Below, piece by piece: positions 1 to 9,480 of a DNA stretch of 64,000 bases (position 1 is its first letter; every line of letters begins with the position of its first letter). The notes beneath the pieces are model-generated. The model saw nothing but the letters and a program-made list of their open reading frames with translations. It made no database searches and was not told the DNA's origin. Position numbers and translations under genes: made by a program. Source of the stretch: Streptomyces atratus (GTDB taxonomy: Bacteria > Actinomycetota > Actinomycetes > Streptomycetales > Streptomycetaceae); NCBI RefSeq assembly GCF_900119365.1, contig NZ_FPJO01000022.1, forward strand, positions 60,942 through 124,941, written 5' to 3'.

Positions 1-909
1 GTCGAGCAGCAGCAGCTCGCCGGAGCGCACCGGGCCGTCGTTGCGCACCCAGTGCAGGGTGGTGGCGTGCGGGCCGGCCGCGCAGATCGAGCCGTAGCCG
101 ATGTCGTTGCCCTCGATGCGGGCACGGAGGAAGAAGGTGCCCTCGATGTAGCGCTCGCTCGTCGCCTCGGCCTTGTCGAGGACCTTCACGACGTCCTCGA
201 AGCCGCGCGCGGTGGCGTCGCAGGCCTTCTCCAGCTCGGCGATCTCGAAGGCGTCCTTCACCAGGCGGGCCTCGGAGAGGAAGACGCGCAGCTCCTCGTC
301 GCGCTCCGCGGTGACCTTGTCGGTCAGTGCGGCCTCGATGCCGGCGTCGTGGCCGCGGACGTTGCGGACCGGGCCGGTGGCCTCGGTCAGCGCGGCGGGG
401 AGCTCGCGCACGTCCTTCGCCGGGATGCCCAGCAGCTGCTCGGCCTCGGCGAGGGAGTGGCGGCGGCCGACCCACAGCTCGCCCTGGCCGTCGAGCCAGA
501 ACTCGCCGTTCTCGCGGTTGGAGCGCGGCAGCAGGTGGATGGTCGCCTCGTGACCGTCCTCGGTCGGCTCCAGGACGAGGACGCCGTCCTGGGTCTGGTC
601 GCCGGTGAGGTACGCGTACTCGGTGGAGGCGCGGAAGGCGTACTCGGTGTCATTGGAGCGGGTCTTCAGGTTGCCCGCGGGGATGACCAGCCGCTCACCG
701 GGGAAGCGCGCGGAGAGCGCGGCGCGGCGGGCGGCCGTGTGTGCGGCCTGGGCGATCGGTTCGAGGCCGTGCAGCTCGGTATCGGCCCAACCGGACTTCA
801 TGTTCGCGGCGAGTTCATCGGAGACGCCCGGGTACAGGCCGTTCTTCCGCTGCTTGACCGTTTCTTCTTCCTCGGTCTCCGGGTTCTCCGGGGTGAGCTC
901 CTCAGCCAC
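1..909 (-). CDS. pepP: Xaa-Pro aminopeptidase (aminopeptidase P), 3' end off the window
   Basis: Metallopeptidase that removes an N-terminal residue preceding proline; cytosolic. The first 303 codons are present. They begin with an acidic low-complexity tail (about residues 1-25), followed by the creatinase-type N-terminal domain and the first part of the pita-bread catalytic domain. The last residues in the window, GELLLLD, correspond to the strand carrying the first metal-ligand aspartate of this family; the other ligands lie outside. The GTG start at 909 is preceded by GGAG eight bases upstream. The gene is read toward position 1, so the C-terminal third is missing only because of the window edge. 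Family assignment is by sequence pattern. Confidence 0.88.
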   Translation of the reverse strand, partial: MAEELTPENPETEEEETVKQRKNGLYPGVSDELAANMKSGWADTELHGLEPIAQAAHTAARRAALSARFPGERLVIPAGNLKTRSNDTEYAFRASTEYAYLTGDQTQDGVLVLEPTEDGHEATIHLLPRSNRENGEFWLDGQGELWVGRRHSLAEAEQLLGIPAKDVRELPAALTEATGPVRNVRGHDAGIEAALTDKVTAERDEELRVFLSEARLVKDAFEIAELEKACDATARGFEDVVKVLDKAEATSERYIEGTFFLRARIEGNDIGYGSICAAGPHATTLHWVRNDGPVRSGELLLLD

Positions 910-1020
910 GATTTGTCTCCTTGATACGACACTGGACCCCGTCCATCGTACGGGCGTACAGAAGGGGGCACAGGGCCGGAAGACCTGTTACACGGCCGGG
1001 CCGGGGAATCCCGCGGGGCG

Positions 1021-2391
1021 TCAGTCGAAACGCGCGGCCAGGACGACCACGTCCTCCGCGTCCTCGCCGCGGTCGAGCCCGTCCGGCAGCACGGTGCGCA
1101 GCACATGGTCGGCGACGGCTCCGGCGTCCTGGCGCATCGCCTTGGGCACGGAAGCGGCCGCGGAGTGGAGCCGGGCGAACGCCCGGTCCGTCGAGTCGCC
1201 GGTACGGCGCAGCAGTCCGTCGGTGCAGAGCAGTACGGTCTCGCCGGGCGCCGGGGTGATCTCCACGCTGGGCGCCTCCCAGCAGGCGAGCATGCCCAGC
1301 GGCGCGGAGACCGAGGTCTCGACGAACTCGGTGCGCCGGTCGCCGATCAGGAGCGGAGGAGTGTGGCCCGCGCCGGCCAGCAGGATCTTGCGCTCGGCCG
1401 GCTCGCAGTAGGCGAACAGCGCGGTCGCCGTACGGGCCGGTTCGGTGAGCCGCAGCAGCAGTTCCAGATCCGAGAGCACGGCGACCGGATCCTCGCCCTC
1501 CATCACCGCGTACGCCCGCAGCCCGGCCCGCAGCCGTCCCATGGCGGCCAGGGCGCTCGGCCCGGAGCCGTTCACCGAGCCCACGGCGAGACCGAGCGCA
1601 CCCTCCGGCAGTGCCAGCGCGTCGTACCAGTCGCCGCCGCCCTGCGGCGCCCGGCGGTGGCGGGCGGCCAGCTGCACACCGGCGACCCGGGGCAGCCGGC
1701 TGGGCAGCAGTTCCTCCGTGATGGTGGCGACATCGGCCCTGGCCCGCTCCAGCTCCAGCAGCCTGGCCAGGTGTTCAGCGGCGTAACCGGTGTAGAGGCC
1801 GGCGAGATGGCGCTGGCGTTCCAGTGGTTCGGCGGGTTCGTCGTACAGCCAGACGGCGGCGCCGAGCCTGCCGGTCGCCTCGGCGGTGATCGGTACGGCG
1901 TAGCTGGCGGCGTATCCGAGCCGGGCGGCGACTTCGCGGCGGCGGGGGTTCAGGCCGGGGTCGCCGAGCAGGTCGGGAGTGGTCAGCGCTCCTTCGGTGT
2001 CCGGGAGCCCTTCCAGGATCCGGCCGTAGGAGGTGGCGGTGCGCGGCACCGTCTCGATCAGTCCGAGCTCGGCGTGGGCGAGCCCGAGGCCGGTGGTGCT
2101 GACGGGGCCGCAGTGGTCGGACGGTTCGAAGACGACCAGGCCGCGGCGGGCGCCGACCAGGGCGGCTCCGGCGTCCAGGAACTCGTGGAGCGCGTCGTCG
2201 AGCGTGCCGGTTCCGGCCAGCCGCTCGGTGAGCTCGTGCAGCGTGGTGAGGTCGGAGACCCAGCCGGCGAGCCGGTCCTGGATGAAGGCTCCCGGGGCGG
2301 ACGGCACTTCGGACAGGGACCCGGCAGTGTGATCTGAAACCGGAACTGTGGGATCGATTCCAGCCACTTTTGGCAGGTGTGGGGCGCTCAT
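1021..2391 (-). CDS. GAF-PP2C (SpoIIE-type) serine/threonine phosphatase
   Basis: Predicted cytosolic protein phosphatase of the PP2C/RsbU type, a family that commonly dephosphorylates anti-sigma antagonists. Residues about 45-205 form a GAF sensor domain. About residues 215-456 form the PP2C_SIG catalytic domain, with the metal-binding stretch GGGDWYD near its start and the LLCTDGLL segment near its end. The start is uncertain. ATG 2391 has GGAAAG about ten bases upstream; an in-frame ATG at 2445 would add 18 residues. An anti-sigma-type ATPase gene lies at 5665-6228, but it is not in the same operon and a partnership is only inference. Confidence 0.85.
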   Translation of the reverse strand: MSAPHLPKVAGIDPTVPVSDHTAGSLSEVPSAPGAFIQDRLAGWVSDLTTLHELTERLAGTGTLDDALHEFLDAGAALVGARRGLVVFEPSDHCGPVSTTGLGLAHAELGLIETVPRTATSYGRILEGLPDTEGALTTPDLLGDPGLNPRRREVAARLGYAASYAVPITAEATGRLGAAVWLYDEPAEPLERQRHLAGLYTGYAAEHLARLLELERARADVATITEELLPSRLPRVAGVQLAARHRRAPQGGGDWYDALALPEGALGLAVGSVNGSGPSALAAMGRLRAGLRAYAVMEGEDPVAVLSDLELLLRLTEPARTATALFAYCEPAERKILLAGAGHTPPLLIGDRRTEFVETSVSAPLGMLACWEAPSVEITPAPGETVLLCTDGLLRRTGDSTDRAFARLHSAAASVPKAMRQDAGAVADHVLRTVLPDGLDRGEDAEDVVVLAARFD

Positions 2392-3023
2392 GGTCGCCGG
2401 CTTTCCGACCAGTGCGTTTTGTCGAATAGCATCGCAAACCCCCATGTCATTCTGCGCCGCTATCAGTGCATCCGCATGTACACGTGCACCACATGTACAC
2501 GCACAAGTGAGGCGATGTCCAGCATTGTCCCCACGGTAAATGTGGTGTCCAAGAGACCGTCAAGTTGGCCAAAAATTGCACCCTGAGACAGGCATTTGCG
2601 GTCGACTGGGCGTGCTCGACAGGGGGTGCTCTCGGGGTGAAGTCCTGGAGAGAGCGTCATTTCGGGCATGCTGGGTACGTAATCGATGAAGGCCAGGGGC
2701 AGTTCTGATCGCCCCGGAACCCGGCAGACGGCCCGGACGTCCTCTCTTGTGACGGCCACGCCCCCACCCCCGAGTGGCGGGGTTTGCACCTCGGGACGGC
2801 AGGCGCGATATCTGCGCCGCTCCTCGCCATGCTCGTCCGGACCGGCTCGCCCGGACCCGTCTCGCACCTGCTCGACCCGGCCAGGCTCATGCTCGGTACC
2901 GACGACCCACCCGTACCGCAGACTTGAAGAGCACGTACGCACAGTGAAGTGATGCACACGTACGGCAACTCGCACGTGGTGTGATGTGGACCCTCGGCGT
3001 TCAACGGAAAGGAACGAGCGCTC
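2392..3023. other. Intergenic region between divergent genes, no credible gene
   Basis: About 600 bases separate the PP2C gene (leftward) from the prim-pol gene (rightward). All reading frames through it look like noise in codon use. It should hold both promoters. The only structure seen is a short direct repeat: CATGTACACG at 2475-2484 and again at 2492-2501. Starts are 17 bases apart, and each contains the self-complementary TGTACA. This could be a regulator site upstream of the phosphatase gene, but no known consensus was recognised. Confidence 0.5.
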
Positions 3024-3746
3024 ATGCGCGAGATCCTCGGAAGGCGACGCAGGCTCCGGTTCCGGCGCAGGGGAAGGCCCGCCCGGCTCGACGCGGCCCT
3101 GACCTGTGCCACAGCATGGCAGTGGCCCGTGCTTCCCGGAGTGGGATCAAAGGCGGCCGGAGGCCGCGGGGGCCGTGGCCGCGGCTGCGCCTGTCCCGAT
3201 CCCGAGTGCGCCGTGCCCGGCGCACACCCCTTCGATCCCGGTCTCCTCGCGGCGACCACCGACGAGCGCATGGTGCGCTGGTGGTGGGCCAACCGGCCCA
3301 CCGCTCCGATCCTCCTGGCCACCGGCGGGCGCGCCCCGTGTGCGCTGAGCCTGCCGGCCGTGGCCGCCGCCCGGGCGCTGGCCGAGCTGGACCGGATGGG
3401 CGTACGGCTCGGACCCGTGGTGGCGACGCCCACCCGGTGGTCCCTGCTGGTTGCCCCGTACGACCTCGAACGGCTCGGTGAGCTGCTGTACGCCCAGGAC
3501 TGGGTGCCCAGTTCGCTGCGTTTCCACGGCGAGGGCGGCTATCTCGTCCTTCCGCCGTCCGAGGTGGGGGCGGGGCAGGTGCGCTGGGAGCGGGCTCCTT
3601 CCCCGGAGCCCCGGCCGCGTCCGCACGGAAAGAGCCCGGTTGCCTCGTCCGCCGCGCCGTGGCTGCCGGACGTGGGTGCGGTGCTGGACGCGCTGGTCGA
3701 GGCGAGCAGTGGCGCCCCGGACGGCGGCAGCCGGCTGGCGTACTGA
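3024..3746 (+). CDS. Prim-pol-like (bifunctional DNA primase/polymerase) family protein, degenerate
   Basis: A 240-residue protein of the actinobacterial prim-pol-like family. The fold is recognised from the stretches around WPVLPG, the Cys-containing C-x-C-PDPEC segment and the ATPTRWSLL segment. The metal-binding D-x-D and the GGRH motif seen in its paralogue at 11637-12539 are absent: the equivalent positions read LATGGRAP and TPTRWSLL. It is therefore unlikely to polymerise. The N-terminus is strongly basic (RRRRLRFRRRGRP), which could contact nucleic acid. The ATG at 3024 follows GGAAAGGAA with good spacing. It stands alone with no operon partner, and its role is unknown. Confidence 0.7.
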   Translation: MREILGRRRRLRFRRRGRPARLDAALTCATAWQWPVLPGVGSKAAGGRGGRGRGCACPDPECAVPGAHPFDPGLLAATTDERMVRWWWANRPTAPILLATGGRAPCALSLPAVAAARALAELDRMGVRLGPVVATPTRWSLLVAPYDLERLGELLYAQDWVPSSLRFHGEGGYLVLPPSEVGAGQVRWERAPSPEPRPRPHGKSPVASSAAPWLPDVGAVLDALVEASSGAPDGGSRLAY

Positions 3747-4492
3747 CGGGGCGGTGGTGGGCGATGGCGGGCGCGCATCGTGCCCGCCATCGGAGTAACG
3801 GGGGGAGTCGCCCGGCCACGCATTCCGTCGGAATGTCCGGCGGACCGTCAGAAACTCATGCGAAGCCGACGCGTGGGGCCGCTCGATATCCGGGTGACCG
3901 ATATCCGGCGTGCGTTATCCGGGTGGCGGATACGGGCTCCGGATGTGATCCCGGCCCATGCCGCGCAATGCAAAGCCTGCCGCTGCAAAGTCCGGCGCCA
4001 GAAGGCTTTCTGATGGCCTTTCCGGAACACTCGGGACGGATCTATCGAATATGTATTCGAGTGAGTTCGGGGCGGGATATTCCGTGGAGATCTTCCGGCA
4101 TCCGGCATCCGTCCGGGGCTGATCGGGCCCTGCCCGGGCTCACCGAGGCGTCGGGCGTCGGAGCTCCTGCGGTGGTCGGGGTACGTGTGAAGGCGCCGGT
4201 GGCGGCGGGTCAGTCATGGGCCCGCAGTGCTCGATGAGGCGGGGGCGTACCGGCGAGGGGCTCGTGCGCGGGCTCGTGCGCCGCGTTGCGCGCTGTGCGC
4301 CGTATCCGGAAATGAGGATGCCCGATCGCTGGCGACGGGGGATGCACCAGCGACCGGGCTTCTAGAACGGTAACAAGAGATCTGCCGTTCGCAAATTCGA
4401 TCTCGCGTATTCGGACAGGGATTTACCTGCGAGTATGGCGAGTTGTGACGCGAGTCACCCGATGGGTCCGGTGGACCCGGGGGTTGTCACTG
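3747..4492. other. Long intergenic stretch without a supportable gene
   Basis: About 745 bases between convergent genes. Base composition drops compared with neighbours (3900-4100 and 4370-4440 are visibly AT-richer) and no frame shows Streptomyces codon bias. A short hairpin at 4464-4478 (GGGTCC, loop GGT, GGACCC) could help terminate the leftward DUF5926 transcript. A small RNA or decayed gene is possible, but nothing in the sequence demonstrates either. Confidence 0.4.
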
Positions 4493-5458
4493 TCAGCTGA
4501 GTGTCACCTGGCGGTTGGTGAGACCGCCGCGGGCCCGCCGCTCCTCCCCGGTGAGCGGTGCGTCCGAGGCGAGCGCCTCGGTCAGCCGCTCCGCGAATTC
4601 GGCCGCGGGCTTTTCGCACTCCTCGGCACCCATCGAGCTCGGCAGGTCCCAGACCGGGACCATCAGCCCGTGCGCCCGGAAGGAGCCGACCAGCCTGGTC
4701 CCCTCGCCCAGCGAGGAGGTGCCGGCGGCGTGCAGCCGGGCGAGCGCGTCGAGCAGCCGCTCCTCGGCGTGCGGCATGACCCAGCGGAGGTGGTTCTTCT
4801 CCGGGGTCTCGCACCAGTAGGCGGCGTCCACGCCGGCGAGCCGCGTCGTCGGGATCGCCGCCTCGTTCGCGCGCTCCAGGGAGGCGGACACTTCGGGCGT
4901 GGCGTTCTCCGCGTCCGGGACCCAGAACTCGAAGCCGGAGTGGACGACGGGCTCGAACGCCGCGTCGGGGTCGAGCACGTCCTGCAGCCGCGGGGCGTCG
5001 GCCGGCACGCGCTGCGCCGCCACCGGCGAACCGGGCTCGGCGTCCAGCGCCCGCCGCAGGATGTCCGCGAGGTCCCGGCTGAGGTCACCGGACGGGGTGT
5101 CGTTCTGCAGGGCGAGCAGCACCGAACCGTCGTCTCGGCGCAGCGCCGGCCAGGCCATCGGCAGGACGGTCGCGAGCGTCACCGAGGGCACACCCTCGGG
5201 CAGCCCGTCCTTCAGCGTCAGCTCGACCGTGGCGGCGGGCACCAGCTCGCGCAGCGCGACCCAGTCGCACTCGCCGGCCAGCCCCTCGAAGGGGCGGTGG
5301 ACGAGTTCGGTCACGGCCTGGGCGGCGGCGCGGCCGTGGCATGCCTTGTAGCGGCGGCCCGAACCGCACGGGCAGGGCTCGCGAGCCCCGACCACCGGGA
5401 TCTCGCCGTCCTTGAGCTGCTGCTTCCCGGCCTTGGTCTGAGGGCGCTTCTTGGCCAT
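4493..5458 (-). CDS. DUF5926 family protein with N-terminal SEC-C zinc motif
   Basis: A 321-residue conserved actinobacterial protein of unknown function. The N-terminus is basic (MAKKRPQTKAGKQQLKDG). Residues about 26-46 hold a SEC-C zinc-binding motif, PCPCGSGRRYKACHG, of the kind found at the end of SecA and in many small adaptor proteins. The remainder has no recognisable catalytic motif. The ATG at 5458 opens the long frame. The gene reads leftward and is divergent from nothing nearby. The assignment rests on the SEC-C motif and overall resemblance to the Streptomyces family. Confidence 0.8.
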   Translation of the reverse strand: MAKKRPQTKAGKQQLKDGEIPVVGAREPCPCGSGRRYKACHGRAAAQAVTELVHRPFEGLAGECDWVALRELVPAATVELTLKDGLPEGVPSVTLATVLPMAWPALRRDDGSVLLALQNDTPSGDLSRDLADILRRALDAEPGSPVAAQRVPADAPRLQDVLDPDAAFEPVVHSGFEFWVPDAENATPEVSASLERANEAAIPTTRLAGVDAAYWCETPEKNHLRWVMPHAEERLLDALARLHAAGTSSLGEGTRLVGSFRAHGLMVPVWDLPSSMGAEECEKPAAEFAERLTEALASDAPLTGEERRARGGLTNRQVTLS

Positions 5459-5664
5459 GGTGGGCTTTCTCCCGATTGCGACAGTGCGGTCTGGGCCGCG
5501 AGCCTAGCCGCCCTTGTCGCGTGTGGGACACATACGCCCACACGTCTGGCGGTACGGAGTGCGGAATGCACCGCTCCCGTGCGAACCCGCCCCGATGCCT
5601 CGGCGACGACCGATGCCCCGACGATGCCGTCACCGCCGCCGTGGCCGACGTCCGTGCCGGAAGG

Positions 5665-6228
5665 TCAGCCCACGTCGTCGAAGGCGTCCGCGAAGCCGAG
5701 CCCGTCGAGCGACACGCCCGCCCCGGACACGGCCGATTTCGAGACGGCCGGTGCGGCCGGTCCGCCCGGCACCCGGGACACCTGTCCGTCCCCCTCGTTG
5801 ACGAGGACCCAGACGGTCACTTCACCGGACGAGCTGTCGCGTACTCCCCACTCGTCGGCGAGCGCGCTGATGATGTTGAGTCCGCGGCCGCCGCGCGCCG
5901 TCACCGATGGTGTGGCCGGAATCGGACGGGTCGGCCCGCCGCCGTCCGTCACTTCGACGGTCAGCCCGCCCGTTCTGTCGACCCGCCATGCGGCGCGGAC
6001 GTCGCCGTCACCCACATCGGTGTGCCGGCCCAGCGGCCTGCCGTGCCGGCAGGCGTTGCTGAGCAGTTCGGAAAGAATCAGTACAGCATCGTCGACGACC
6101 GAATCCGACACCCCGTGGCTGCGCAACTGCTCGCGCATCCGGTGCCGCGCCTGACCCACGCCCGCAGGACCATGGGGAACGGCCATGCTCGACGACGTGG
6201 GCACCTCCTGTGCCACCACCAACGCCAC
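5665..6228 (-). CDS. Anti-sigma-factor-type ATP-binding protein (RsbW/HATPase family)
   Basis: A 187-residue stand-alone GHKL ATPase of the kind that acts as an anti-sigma factor or kinase in Streptomyces. The N-box is LSELLSNACRHG, the G1 box is VTDGGGPTRPI and the G2 box is GGRGLNII, all intact. The GTG start at 6228 was chosen because AAAGGAG lies nine bases upstream. The open frame continues far 5' but upstream codon use is poor. The partner sigma factor or antagonist cannot be read from context; a GDPD gene lies immediately upstream on the same strand. Confidence 0.85.
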   Translation of the reverse strand: MALVVAQEVPTSSSMAVPHGPAGVGQARHRMREQLRSHGVSDSVVDDAVLILSELLSNACRHGRPLGRHTDVGDGDVRAAWRVDRTGGLTVEVTDGGGPTRPIPATPSVTARGGRGLNIISALADEWGVRDSSSGEVTVWVLVNEGDGQVSRVPGGPAAPAVSKSAVSGAGVSLDGLGFADAFDDVG

Positions 6229-6368
6229 CCCCGACACCTCCTTTGCCCCACGCCACGGAGTGGATGCCCTCCTGGACTGGACCGGAAACCGGCCAATGGA
6301 CTGCCGGTGACGCACTCGTAACGATCGAATACGGTTCGAATGCGCCGGTGTACTCCGTGTAACTGATG

Positions 6369-7202
6369 TTAAGAGCGTCCCAGTTGTGACAGAACCTGTT
6401 TCGGGCGGTTCGTGATGATTGCTTCGACGCCCAGGTCGACGCAGAGTTGGACGTCCTCCGGTTCGTTCACCGTCCAGACATGGACGCGGTGCCCCGCGCG
6501 GTGCAGTCGTTCGATGTATCCGGGGTGGTTGCGTACGATCCGCATCCCCGGCCCCGCGATCCGCGACCCGGCCGGCAGCCGACCGTCGCGCAGCCGCGGC
6601 GAGACGAACTGCATCAGATACACGGTGGGCAGGGCGGGAGCCGCTGCCTGGACGCGGTACAGGGAGCGCGCCGAGAAGCTCATGATGCGTACCGGTGACG
6701 GGCCGTCGGCCGGCGGGGCGTCGAGCTCGAACTGTTTGAGCAGATGCAGCAGCCGCTCCTCCACCTGGCCCGCCCAGCGGGTGGGGTGCTTGGTCTCGAT
6801 GGCCAGCTGGAGCGGACGCCCGGCGGCCCGGGTCTCGACGACGAGTTCGAGCAGCCGTTCCAGGGTGAGTACGGAGGTGAGCTCCCCCGGCACCGGATCC
6901 CAGTCCGGGGACTCCGACTCCTCGCGGTCCTTCCAGGAGCCGAAGTCGAGGGCGGCGAGCGCGGAGAGCTCCAGGGCGGAGACGGCGCCGCGGCCGTTGG
7001 AGGTGCGGTTCACCCGGCGGTCGTGTACGCACACGAGGTGGCCGTCGGCGGTGAGCCGTACGTCGCACTCCAGGGCGTCGGCGCCGTCCTCGATCGCCTT
7101 CCGGTACGCGGCCAGGGTGTGCTCGGGGGCATCGTCGGACGCGCCCCGGTGTGCGACGACCTGAGCGGGACGGTGCGTGGATTGCTGTCGTGCGTGGGTC
7201 AC
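6369..7202 (-). CDS. Glycerophosphodiester phosphodiesterase
   Basis: Predicted GDPD-fold phosphodiesterase (277 residues), hydrolysing glycerophosphodiesters to sn-glycerol 3-phosphate and an alcohol. The catalytic TIM-barrel motifs are visible: AHRGASDDAPEHT near residue 18, ALECDV near residue 45 and VHDRRVNRT near residue 60. The C-terminal VWTVNEPEDVQ is also typical of the family. No signal peptide is evident, suggesting a cytosolic form. It is divergent from the HtrA protease gene across a 278-base spacer. It may be cotranscribed with the ATP-binding protein gene 140 bases downstream. Confidence 0.9.
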   Translation of the reverse strand: MTHARQQSTHRPAQVVAHRGASDDAPEHTLAAYRKAIEDGADALECDVRLTADGHLVCVHDRRVNRTSNGRGAVSALELSALAALDFGSWKDREESESPDWDPVPGELTSVLTLERLLELVVETRAAGRPLQLAIETKHPTRWAGQVEERLLHLLKQFELDAPPADGPSPVRIMSFSARSLYRVQAAAPALPTVYLMQFVSPRLRDGRLPAGSRIAGPGMRIVRNHPGYIERLHRAGHRVHVWTVNEPEDVQLCVDLGVEAIITNRPKQVLSQLGRS

Positions 7203-7480
7203 CGATTCATCGTGTCACCGCTGGGCGACCGCTGTGCACACGTCGCGCGACGGATCCTCGTACCCCCGCGCCGGGAGTGTGCCGCGTCCGCGCCGGGACT
7301 GCGCCGCGTGCTGCGGTGCGTCTTGCACCGGGGGATCGTTTTGCCCGATGTAAAGATTGGTGTGCGGATGCACAGGTCCTGCTTACAGTGGCCTGACGGG
7401 CCTTGGGAAAAGCTGTTACCGGACACGTACACAGCGGATCTCTTGCCGAACATTGATGTGGAACCGAGGAGTAAAGAGCT

Positions 7481-8947
7481 GTGAGCACAGAGAACGAGGG
7501 CAACGAGGGCACTGCGGCCGAGGCCGTTCCGTCCGTTCCGTCCGTACCTCCCGTGCCGGCCGACGCTCCTCAGGGGTCTCCCGGGAGCACGCCCGCGCCG
7601 GCCCCCGTCCCGGCGGAGGAACCGACCACCCAGGCCACCACGCCCATGGCTTCCGTCCCGGCGACGCCTCCCCACGCACCCCATGCGCCCCACGGACCCC
7701 AGTCGGCCGCCGAGGCCAACTGGCCGCCGCCCCCCGCAGTGCCCGCGTACGCCTCCCACGGTGCGGGCGGCGGCGGTGGTCCGGTCTGGGGCGCCCCGCC
7801 CCAGCCCCAGCCGTACGGTCCCGAAGGCCCGCGACGCAAGCGGGGCATGGGCGGCCTGGTGGCGGCGGTGGCCGCCGCGGCGCTGGTCGCCGGCGGCATC
7901 GGCGGCGCCTTCGGCTACTGGGCGGCCGACCGCGACACCTCCGGCTCGACCACGGTCTCGGCCCCCGCCAACCCGCAGGACCTCAAGCGCGATTCCGGCA
8001 CGGTCGCGGGTGTGGCGGCCAAGGCGCTGCCCAGCGTGGTCACCATCGACGCGCAGGGCGGTGACGGCGAGGGCGGTACGGGCACCGGCTTCGTGTACGA
8101 CAAGGAGGGCCACATCCTCACGAACAACCACGTGGTGGCCTCCGCGGCGGACAGCGGCCAGCTCACGGTGACGTTCTCCAACGGCAAGAAGTACGGTGCC
8201 GAGGTCGTCGGCCGGGCGCAGGGCTACGACGTCGCCGTGCTGAAGCTGAAGAACCCGCCGTCGGGGCTCACCCCGCTGGCCCTCGGCAATTCGGACCAGG
8301 TCGCGGTCGGCGATTCCACGATCGCGATCGGCGCCCCGTTCGGCCTGTCCAACACGGTCACCACGGGCATCATCAGCGCCAAGAACCGCCCGGTCGCCTC
8401 CGGCGACGGTTCCGGCGGCAGCAACTCGTACATGAGCGCCCTGCAGACCGACGCCTCGATCAACCCGGGCAACTCCGGCGGTCCGTTGCTCGATGCGCGT
8501 GGCGCGGTCATCGGCATCAACTCCGCCATCCAGTCGACCGGCAGCAGCGTCGGCCAGACCCAGGCGGGCTCCATCGGCCTCGGCTTCGCGATCCCGATCA
8601 ACCAGGCGACCAATGTCGCCCAGCAGCTGATCAAGACCGGCAAGCCGGTCTACCCGGTGATCGGCGCCACGGTCTCCATGGACGAGAAGACCGGCGGCGC
8701 GGTCATCTCCGACCAGGGCGCGGGCGGCACGGAGGCCGTGTCGAAGGACGGCCCTGCGGACCGGGCCGGTCTCAGGGCGGGCGATGTCATCACGAAGTTC
8801 AACGACACCGTGATCGACAGCGGTCCGACCCTGATCGGTGAGATCTGGACCCACAAGCCCGGCGACCGGGTGACGCTGACCTACACGCGCGACGGCCGGA
8901 CGGCGACGGCCCAGGTCACCCTGGGAGAGCGCAACGGCGACAGCTGA
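7481..8947 (+). CDS. Membrane-anchored HtrA/DegP-type serine protease with PDZ domain
   Basis: Trypsin-like envelope protease of the HtrA family (488 residues). A Pro-rich cytoplasmic region (1-125) precedes one transmembrane helix (about 128-148). The extracytoplasmic protease domain has the triad His217 (NNHVV), Asp about 250 (YDVAVLKL) and Ser332 (NPGNSGGPL). A PDZ domain occupies about 390-480 (RAGLRAGDVITKFND). Family members degrade or refold damaged envelope proteins. The GTG start at 7481 follows GAGGAGTAAAGAGCT. A strong terminator follows at 8977-9006. The divergent neighbour is the GDPD gene. Confidence 0.93.
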   Translation: MSTENEGNEGTAAEAVPSVPSVPPVPADAPQGSPGSTPAPAPVPAEEPTTQATTPMASVPATPPHAPHAPHGPQSAAEANWPPPPAVPAYASHGAGGGGGPVWGAPPQPQPYGPEGPRRKRGMGGLVAAVAAAALVAGGIGGAFGYWAADRDTSGSTTVSAPANPQDLKRDSGTVAGVAAKALPSVVTIDAQGGDGEGGTGTGFVYDKEGHILTNNHVVASAADSGQLTVTFSNGKKYGAEVVGRAQGYDVAVLKLKNPPSGLTPLALGNSDQVAVGDSTIAIGAPFGLSNTVTTGIISAKNRPVASGDGSGGSNSYMSALQTDASINPGNSGGPLLDARGAVIGINSAIQSTGSSVGQTQAGSIGLGFAIPINQATNVAQQLIKTGKPVYPVIGATVSMDEKTGGAVISDQGAGGTEAVSKDGPADRAGLRAGDVITKFNDTVIDSGPTLIGEIWTHKPGDRVTLTYTRDGRTATAQVTLGERNGDS

Positions 8948-8976
8948 CCGGCCGATCGGCCACAGCGCCCGATGCC

Positions 8977-9006
8977 GGGAGGGCCCCGCGGGTGCGGGGC
9001 CCTCCC
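8977..9006 (+). terminator. Intrinsic terminator of the htrA-like gene
   Basis: A perfect 13-bp GC stem (GGGAGGGCCCCGC against GCGGGGCCCTCCC) with a four-base loop, 30 bases after the stop codon. It lacks a U-run, as is usual in Streptomyces. Confidence 0.8.
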
Positions 9007-9072
9007 GCGCATCCGGACGACGGCCGACTACCGGTACGCTGTAGGCGCTCCGTCACAGGTGGGCGGAGCAGG

Positions 9073-9159
9073 GGTGGGTTGCCCGAGCGGCCTAAGGGAA
9101 CGGTCTTGAAAACCGTCGTGGCAGCGATGTCACCGTGGGTTCAAATCCCACACCCACCG
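9073..9159 (+). tRNA. tRNA-Ser (anticodon TGA)
   Basis: An 87-nt class II tRNA. Acceptor GGTGGGT pairs with ACCCACC and the discriminator is G. The anticodon loop CTTGAAA gives anticodon TGA, decoding UCA/UCG-type serine codons. There is a long variable arm (GTGGCAGCGATGTCAC) and a canonical GGTTCAAATCC T-arm. CCA is not encoded. Confidence 0.95.
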
Positions 9160-9167
9160 CAGTGGTT

Positions 9168-9204
9168 GAGAGCCTCTGACCAGCAGCAACGGTCGGAGGC
9201 TCTC
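9168..9204 (+). terminator. Terminator of the tRNA-Ser(TGA) gene
   Basis: Stem GAGAGCCTCTGACC against GGTCGGAGGCTCTC (one G-U pair) with a nine-base loop, starting nine bases after the tRNA. Confidence 0.75.
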
Positions 9205-9345
9205 CCGCTTGGTCTGACGCGGTCGGGGTGGGTGGTGTGACTGTCCACCGGGGCCGGGGCGAGTCGCATCGAGTGCGGATACTCACACCGGAGCCATGGT
9301 TTCGCCAGGAGCAGGGGGGGAGCACCGCATCTCCGGGGAGAATCG

Positions 9346-9480
9346 ATGAACGCTCGCACCCTGTCGCGTCCGACCTTCGCCAGTGCTGCTTCTGCTGTCT
9401 GTCTGGGGCTCGCCGGTGCGACCGTCGTGTTCGAGGTGGCTGCCGTGCTGTTCGCGGATCCCGGATTCGTCGGGATATGA
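9346..9480 (+). CDS. Small predicted membrane protein (44 aa)
   Basis: Short frame starting MNARTLSRP and ending with TGA at 9478-9480. A GGGGAG ribosome-binding site lies five bases before the ATG. The middle (ASAVCLGLAGATVVFEVAAV) could form one transmembrane helix after a short positive N-terminus, so the product may be a small inner-membrane peptide or a leader. No family was recognised. Support is limited to the good ribosome-binding site and the hydrophobic segment. It may instead be chance. Confidence 0.4.
   Translation: MNARTLSRPTFASAASAVCLGLAGATVVFEVAAVLFADPGFVGI

Noticed and set aside
2475..2501. Known regulator box at the TGTACA direct repeat
   Set aside because: TGTACA repeats are short and match no consensus I can name, so it is only noted within the intergenic entry.
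4445..6154. A 569-residue plus-strand frame across DUF5926 and the ATPase gene
   Set aside because: Antisense to two genes with intact family motifs; no ribosome-binding site.
7199..8854. A 551-residue minus-strand frame over the HtrA gene
   Set aside because: Antisense of a protease with a complete catalytic triad; composition is low-complexity.
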